A DNA stretch of 64,000 nucleotides, taken from the NCBI GenBank assembly GCA_020073145.1, contig JAIQFS010000022.1, positions 1 to 64,000 of the forward strand, given 5' to 3'. Below the pieces are notes generated by a model. That model was not told where the DNA came from, did no database searches, and saw only the letters and a program-made list of their open reading frames with translations. The DNA comes from Terriglobia bacterium. GTDB taxonomy: Bacteria > Acidobacteriota > Terriglobia > Bryobacterales > Bryobacteraceae. The position numbers were made by a program, and so were the translations under genes. Shown in pieces: positions 59,796 to 64,000 of this stretch. Every line of letters begins with the position of its first letter. The stretch's first letter is position 1.

Positions 59796-60599
59796 ATGTT
59801 GAAGAGACTCACGCTGGCCGCACCGCTCCTGGTTGCATTCGCGGCCTTCGCAGGGGCGCAAGCCCGCCCGGAGTTTGAGGTCGCCTCCGTGCGGATCGTG
59901 CCGCCCGGCAACAACTCCGAAAGCTACATGCAAACGCTCGATGTCGGGCCCGGCGGAACCCTCCGCATTTCCAACCGCCGCCTGGATGAGATCATCATGG
60001 TGGCCTACAACATCAGCGGCAGACAGCTCTCCGGCCCGCGCTGGTTGACGGAGCCGACGACGGACCCCACGGTGGTTACGCGCTATGAGATCGTCGCCAA
60101 AGTTCCTGACGACGCCAAGAAGGACCAGATCCCTCTGATGTTACAAAAGCTCCTCGAAGACCGCTTCAAACTGCAGGTGCATCGGGAGTCCCGCACCACG
60201 CAGGTCTACGCGCTGGGAGTTGCCAAAGGCGGGCCGAAGCTGGAGACCTCCGTTCCCAATGGCGATCGTCCGCCCGGCTGCGCGCGCGTGGTCACTGGTG
60301 GCGCGGGTATCGGGGCGGCGGCCGATTGCTATCACATCACCGCCGAGCAACTGGCGCATCAGCTTCCCTCGCTCTCGCCCGCGTACTTCCGCGACGGCCC
60401 GGTTGTCGACCGCACCGGCCTGACCGGCACCTACGATCTACATCTGGAATGGATGATGCAGCAACAACTCGATGCCGGATTGACGGGTCCTACGATGTTC
60501 ACGGCGGTCGAGAAGCTGGGGCTCACTTTGGAGAAAAAACGGGATACGGCCGAAATGCTGATTGTCGACCACTGCGAACCGACGCCGACCGAGAACTGA
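59796..60599 (+). CDS. TIGR03435 family protein
   Basis: This 267-residue secreted protein matches the soil-bacterial TIGR03435 family: FEVASVRIVPPGNNSES, GGTLRISNRRLDEIIMVAYNI, PLMLQKLLEDRFKLQVHRESRTTQVYALGVAKGGPKL, GPVVDRTGLTGTYDLHLEW, and FTAVEKLGLTLEKKRDTAEMLIVDHCEPTPTEN. The family is greatly expanded in Solibacter-type Acidobacteria, and no biochemical role is established. GAGAGGA lies 6 nt before the ATG at 59796, which excludes an upstream in-frame ATG at 59769. It is convergent with the quinoprotein gene ending at 60645. Confidence 0.92.
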   Translation: MLKRLTLAAPLLVAFAAFAGAQARPEFEVASVRIVPPGNNSESYMQTLDVGPGGTLRISNRRLDEIIMVAYNISGRQLSGPRWLTEPTTDPTVVTRYEIVAKVPDDAKKDQIPLMLQKLLEDRFKLQVHRESRTTQVYALGVAKGGPKLETSVPNGDRPPGCARVVTGGAGIGAAADCYHITAEQLAHQLPSLSPAYFRDGPVVDRTGLTGTYDLHLEWMMQQQLDAGLTGPTMFTAVEKLGLTLEKKRDTAEMLIVDHCEPTPTEN

Positions 60600-60644
60600 A
60601 ACGCGCTGCGCCTTCTCCAGGAAAATGCGGGGCCCACGGCCCGC

Positions 60645-62597
60645 CTACGGTAGCGCGAAGACCACCAGGCCCTGACCGCGGTTGGGGCCGCCGGCGGCGG
60701 CGACGATGGCCACATATTGTTTGCCGTTTTTCCCGCGGTAGGTCATCGGATTGGCGGTGGCGGTGTGGTCGAGCTTGGTGACCCAGAGTTCCTTGCCGGT
60801 CTTGGAATCGAAGGCGCGGAAGCGGTTGTCGGAAGTCGCGCCGATAAAAAACAGGCCGCCCGCGGTGGCGATGCCGCCGGCGGAATTGCTGACGCCGGTG
60901 TGCTGCTTTTCCGGCGGCAGGCTCTCGCTGATGCCGAGCGGTACTTCCCAGGCGAAATCGCCGGTGGCTGCGTTGACCGCGATGAGGCGGCCCCACGGCG
61001 GCCGGAAGCACGGCAGAGTGCCCAGCGTTTTTCCATTGGCATCCTTCACGGGCGCGCTGAAACCGCCCAGGCCGCGCGGGCCGGTGCGGATATACGGCTC
61101 AATGCCGTCGGGATTATCCGGCGTGTACTTCGGGTTCTTCTCCATCCATCCCAGGGCGGGAGCGTCTTTGGTGTTGACGAAAATATAGCCGAGCTTGGGA
61201 TCGACGGCCGTGCCTCCCCAGTTGGCGCCGCCGGTAAATCCGGGAAACACCAGCGAGGGCTTGGACGGCTTGCCGTCCTCGTGATAGAGGAACGGCGTGA
61301 ACGGGCCGCCGTTGTACAGGCCGCCGGATTTTTCCCAAAGTTCCTGACACGCCTGGGCATGTTCCAGAGTGGTGTCGGCGGCGGTCACGATGTCGTCCTT
61401 GGTGAAGCTGACCCGCGAGATGGGCGGCGGCTTCACGGGGAAGGGCTGCGTGGGCGAATACCATTCGCCCGGAACATCGCCCTGCGCTACCGGGCGCTCA
61501 TCGACGCCGAAGACCGGCTTGCCGGTGACGCGATCGAGAATGAACATGTAGCCGGATTTGCCCACCTGCGCGAGAGCGGGAATGGTCTTGCCGTCTTTCT
61601 TGATATCGATCAGGCTCGGCGCCGGAGGCAGGTTGTAATCCCACAGCTCGTGGCGGACGGTCTGGAAATACCACTTCAGTTTTCCAGTCTGGGCGTCCAC
61701 GGCCACCAGCGTGTTGCCGAACAGGTTCGCGCCCGGCCGGTCGCCGCCATAAAAGTTCGCGCCCGGTCCGCTCACGGGAAGGTAGAGGATGCCGCGCTCT
61801 TCGTCCACGGTGAGGGCGAACGCCCAAACGTTGTTGCCCGTGCGATTTTTCCAACTGTCCGGCTTCAGCCAGGTCTCGCTCCCCGTCTCACCCGGCCGCG
61901 CGATGGTGTGAAACTCCCAGAGTTGCTTGCCGGTTCGCACGTCGTACCCGTGAACGTCGCCGAGCTGTCCACCACCCTGATCGAGGGCCGGATTGATGTG
62001 GCGGTCGCCCGGACCATAGAAATTGGTCCCGAGCAGCAGCATGTTTTTGTAAATGACGGGCGCTCCGTCGTAAGCGACTTCGAGCGGCACTTCCCCTTCG
62101 CGCCCGAAGCCGGGATCGACCTTGCCGGTGCGCGCATTCAACGCCATCATTTTGTGGGCGGTTGTGAAAATGATGCGCGGAGGATTATTGCGGTCGCCCG
62201 GCCAGAAGCCGACACCGCGAAACGAGGCCAGTCCGCCGCTCACTTCGTACGTCCAGATCTCCTTGCCCGTCTCCGGATCCAACGCGACCACGCGGTCGCC
62301 GGCCGGCAGGTACATGACACCATCGACCACAATCGGCGTGATCTCCTGGTAGAGCTCCGATGGGCTTTGGCCTTTAATCGGTTTGCCCTCGCGATTGAAA
62401 GCGTAAAACCAGGATTGGGTGAGCGTGGACACGTTGGAGGTGTCGATCTGGGTGAGCGGCGAGTACCGCGTGCCGGCCAGATCGTGCAGAAACATCGGCC
62501 AGTCGCCATCGTTTCGTGCCGCGGCCCGTTGGGCCTTGAGCCCGCCTGCCAAGGCGGATAGGATCAGGATCGGAACCCCCAGACTGCGCAGACTCAC
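60645..62597 (-). CDS. PQQ-dependent dehydrogenase, glucose-dehydrogenase-like
   Basis: This 650-residue periplasmic quinoprotein has a signal peptide (SLRSLGVPILILSALAGGLKAQ), DWPMFLHDLAGTRYSPLTQIDTSNV, blades GKEIWTYEV, GKQLWEFHTIARPGETGSETW and GKLKWYFQTVRHELWDYNLPPAP, and EWYSPTQPFPVKPP. It differs from the other two of its type by a longer loop after AADTTLEHAQACQELW, where a cysteine occurs. The substrate is unknown. The start is GTG at 62597 with GAGGAAA 6 nt upstream. The GH53 gene lies upstream on the same strand, 103 bp away. Confidence 0.9.
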   Translation of the reverse strand: MSLRSLGVPILILSALAGGLKAQRAAARNDGDWPMFLHDLAGTRYSPLTQIDTSNVSTLTQSWFYAFNREGKPIKGQSPSELYQEITPIVVDGVMYLPAGDRVVALDPETGKEIWTYEVSGGLASFRGVGFWPGDRNNPPRIIFTTAHKMMALNARTGKVDPGFGREGEVPLEVAYDGAPVIYKNMLLLGTNFYGPGDRHINPALDQGGGQLGDVHGYDVRTGKQLWEFHTIARPGETGSETWLKPDSWKNRTGNNVWAFALTVDEERGILYLPVSGPGANFYGGDRPGANLFGNTLVAVDAQTGKLKWYFQTVRHELWDYNLPPAPSLIDIKKDGKTIPALAQVGKSGYMFILDRVTGKPVFGVDERPVAQGDVPGEWYSPTQPFPVKPPPISRVSFTKDDIVTAADTTLEHAQACQELWEKSGGLYNGGPFTPFLYHEDGKPSKPSLVFPGFTGGANWGGTAVDPKLGYIFVNTKDAPALGWMEKNPKYTPDNPDGIEPYIRTGPRGLGGFSAPVKDANGKTLGTLPCFRPPWGRLIAVNAATGDFAWEVPLGISESLPPEKQHTGVSNSAGGIATAGGLFFIGATSDNRFRAFDSKTGKELWVTKLDHTATANPMTYRGKNGKQYVAIVAAAGGPNRGQGLVVFALP

Positions 62598-62700
62598 GTG
62601 TGGTTTCCTCCATGCCGTGCCGGGGCGCGCAGCGGCCAACGGCCCCTTCCAACCAGCGGCATCAGACTGCTAGTGTATCGCGTCCGCGCCGCACGAGAAA

Positions 62701-63735
62701 TCACCGGCGGGTGAACTTGTCAAAGACGGTAATCACCGGCAGGGCGTTCCGGTTTTCGTCGAAGAAACCTCGCGACCCCAGGTTGCCGGTCACCGCTGGT
62801 TCCCACCAGAACACTCCGGCTCCACGGCCGTTGGGCGCCGCTTGGACCACGCGGTTCAGCTCCTCCAGGAATTCCTTCTGGCCTTCCGGCGTTTCGGGAA
62901 ACGGCGCCAGTTTATCGCGGTATTCGGCGGGCTTCCAGTTGTAGGCGGCTTCCACCACGATGATGTCCTTCCGGTACTGGTCCGCCATGAAGATCAGATT
63001 CTCTCGAAGATCGTTCAGGCTTCCATGCCACCACGGATAGTAGGATTGGCCGATCACGTCAAAGTCGATGCCATAGGAATTGATCTTGTCGAAGAAGTCT
63101 TTGGTTGCGTACCGATCGCCGCCCTTATCGATGTGAATCATGATGCGGGGCCGCGGCTGATCGCCTCTCCCCGCCTCCACACCGGCGATGCCCGCCTTGA
63201 GCAGTTCCGCAAAATGATCCCAGTTTTCCGGGAGTTTGCCATCAGGCCACAGCATGCCGTTCGTGATCTCATTTCCGATCTGAACCATGTCCGGGAGCAC
63301 GCCGTCCTTGCGAAACGCCGCGATTGTATCGCGCGTGTAATTGAAAACGGCTTCGACCAGCCGCGCGTGCGGCAATCCCTCCCAGGCCTTGGGGAGAACT
63401 TGCTTGCCAGGGTCGGCCCAGGTATCCGAGTAGTGGAAATCCAGAAGAAACTGAAAGCCCAGGTTCTTCGCGGCTTGTGCCAGAGAGAGGGTGTATTCGA
63501 GGTTGTTGGGAAGCGCCGTGGGGGTATGAAACAGCCGCAGGCGAATCCAGTGGTAACCGTGGTCTTTGAAAATTTGCAGTCCCGGCCGGGGCTGGTTGTT
63601 GTCCTTGAAGACGATGCCGCGATCCTCGGCTTGTTTCAGGAAAGAGAGATCCGCGCCGACGGCATATTCGGCGGATCGAGCCAGGGGAAGCGCGCACGTG
63701 AGAAACACCAGCGCTTGCAGGAGGCGGAGCATCAT
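62701..63735 (-). CDS. GH53 endo-beta-1,4-galactanase
   Basis: This 344-residue secreted enzyme shows the GH53 pattern: signal peptide, then YAVGADLSFLKQAED, HWIRLRLFHTP, LLDFHYSDTWADPGKQVLPKAW, the acid/base glutamate in MVQIGNEITNGMLWPDG near residue 150, DVIGQSYYPWWHGSL, and the nucleophile glutamate in IIVVEAAYNWKP near residue 245. GVFWWEPA closes the barrel. It cuts beta-1,4-galactan side chains of pectin, which fits the GH28 enzyme at 38442. The start at 63735 (MMLRLLQALVFL) gives the signal peptide. It may share a transcript with the DUF6152 gene just upstream. Confidence 0.92.
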   Translation of the reverse strand: MMLRLLQALVFLTCALPLARSAEYAVGADLSFLKQAEDRGIVFKDNNQPRPGLQIFKDHGYHWIRLRLFHTPTALPNNLEYTLSLAQAAKNLGFQFLLDFHYSDTWADPGKQVLPKAWEGLPHARLVEAVFNYTRDTIAAFRKDGVLPDMVQIGNEITNGMLWPDGKLPENWDHFAELLKAGIAGVEAGRGDQPRPRIMIHIDKGGDRYATKDFFDKINSYGIDFDVIGQSYYPWWHGSLNDLRENLIFMADQYRKDIIVVEAAYNWKPAEYRDKLAPFPETPEGQKEFLEELNRVVQAAPNGRGAGVFWWEPAVTGNLGSRGFFDENRNALPVITVFDKFTRR

Positions 63736-63793
63736 GGGTAGACTCGCGCGATCGGGGGATCGATGCCGGCGCTTCGTTCGATCGGCCACTCGC

Positions 63794-64000
63794 CTACGGT
63801 CCGTAGACGCGGATCTCCTTACCGTCCGCCAGGACAACGCGTTCGAGTCTGACAATCTTCTGGCCGTCGGCGTACTGATAGCCGATGCCCGTGATCACGT
63901 CGCCGGGCCGGACTGTCGTTTTGGTCCAGCCGTTGGCCGTCATCCGTACGATGGCGGGTCCGCCGACTTTCCATTTCTCCGTTCGGCCGTCATTGGTCTG
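63794..64000 (-). CDS. DUF6152 family protein, C-terminal part (runs off the window)
   Basis: The last 68 codons of a gene read NDGRTEKWKVGGPAIVRM, ANGWTKTTVRPGDVITGIGYQY and IVRLERVVLADGKEIRVYGP. This is the C-terminal half of a DUF6152 protein of the GxxxLxRNGW type. It is longer at this end than the two complete members in the window. The stop is TAG at 63794-63796. The signal peptide and the HHS segment would lie beyond the right edge. It precedes the GH53 gene by 58 bp. Confidence 0.7.
   Translation of the reverse strand, partial: QTNDGRTEKWKVGGPAIVRMTANGWTKTTVRPGDVITGIGYQYADGQKIVRLERVVLADGKEIRVYGP

Noticed and set aside
1-64000. CRISPR arrays, tRNA or rRNA genes
   Set aside because: No regularly spaced repeats, cloverleaf-like tRNA ends or rRNA signatures were found on reading either strand; a tRNA scan could still find one that I missed.

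Overview
The window looks like high-GC chromosomal DNA of a soil Acidobacterium, most likely of the Solibacter/Bryobacter type. The family mix supports this: a single-gene MacB/FtsX-type orphan permease (46788-49229), a TIGR03435-type protein (59796-60599), an Oar-like TonB-dependent receptor (22069-25218), DUF1552/DUF1592 proteins, DUF6152 proteins, a Ser/Thr kinase with a repeat-rich C-terminus, many quinoprotein dehydrogenases, and seven copies of one secreted protein family that I know only from this group. No rRNA, tRNA or CRISPR array was seen.

Layout. 0-7 kb: an insertion-sequence end that cuts an SGNH hydrolase, an AEC transporter, a tautomerase-like enzyme, a cytochrome c plus quinoprotein pair, and an orphan substrate-binding protein. 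8-16.3 kb: a tight operon (DUF1592 cytochrome, DUF1552, metallo-hydrolase, ankyrin protein) and a second metallo-hydrolase. 16.4-25.2 kb: small secreted VOC, DinB, formylglycine-enzyme-like and DUF6152 proteins, and the TonB receptor. 25.4-39.8 kb: a sugar dehydrogenase, a LigM-like demethylase, a dienelactone hydrolase, a PadR/DinB divergent pair with twin operators, two cytochromes (one fused to ankyrin and toroid repeats), two convergent quinoproteins and a GH28 enzyme. 39.9-46.8 kb: decayed sequence, a kinase, a LigJ-like hydratase and a patch of gene fragments. 46.8-55.7 kb: the permease, two B3-type metallo-hydrolases and further secreted paralogues. 55.67-58.79 kb: a more A/T-rich retron-like defence island. 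58.9-64 kb: a TIGR03435 protein, a quinoprotein, a GH53 galactanase and a partial DUF6152 gene.

Together the chromosomal genes suggest an envelope-centred, oxidative lifestyle on plant debris. GH53 and GH28 enzymes attack galactan and pectin, a TonB receptor may take up products, five PQQ-type dehydrogenases with c-type cytochromes oxidise sugars or alcohols in the periplasm, and LigM/LigJ-like enzymes point to methoxylated aromatics. No PQQ biosynthesis genes are in the window. Eleven genes have a -10-like box 6-8 nt before the start codon, which suggests leaderless mRNAs.

The most notable system is the island at 55667-58794. It holds a deoxyribosyltransferase-like/winged-helix protein, a predicted msr-msd RNA, and an Ec67-type reverse transcriptase-TOPRIM gene whose N-terminal part has a deletion and frameshift. 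A 70-bp direct repeat of the neighbouring gene's 3' end flanks the whole island.
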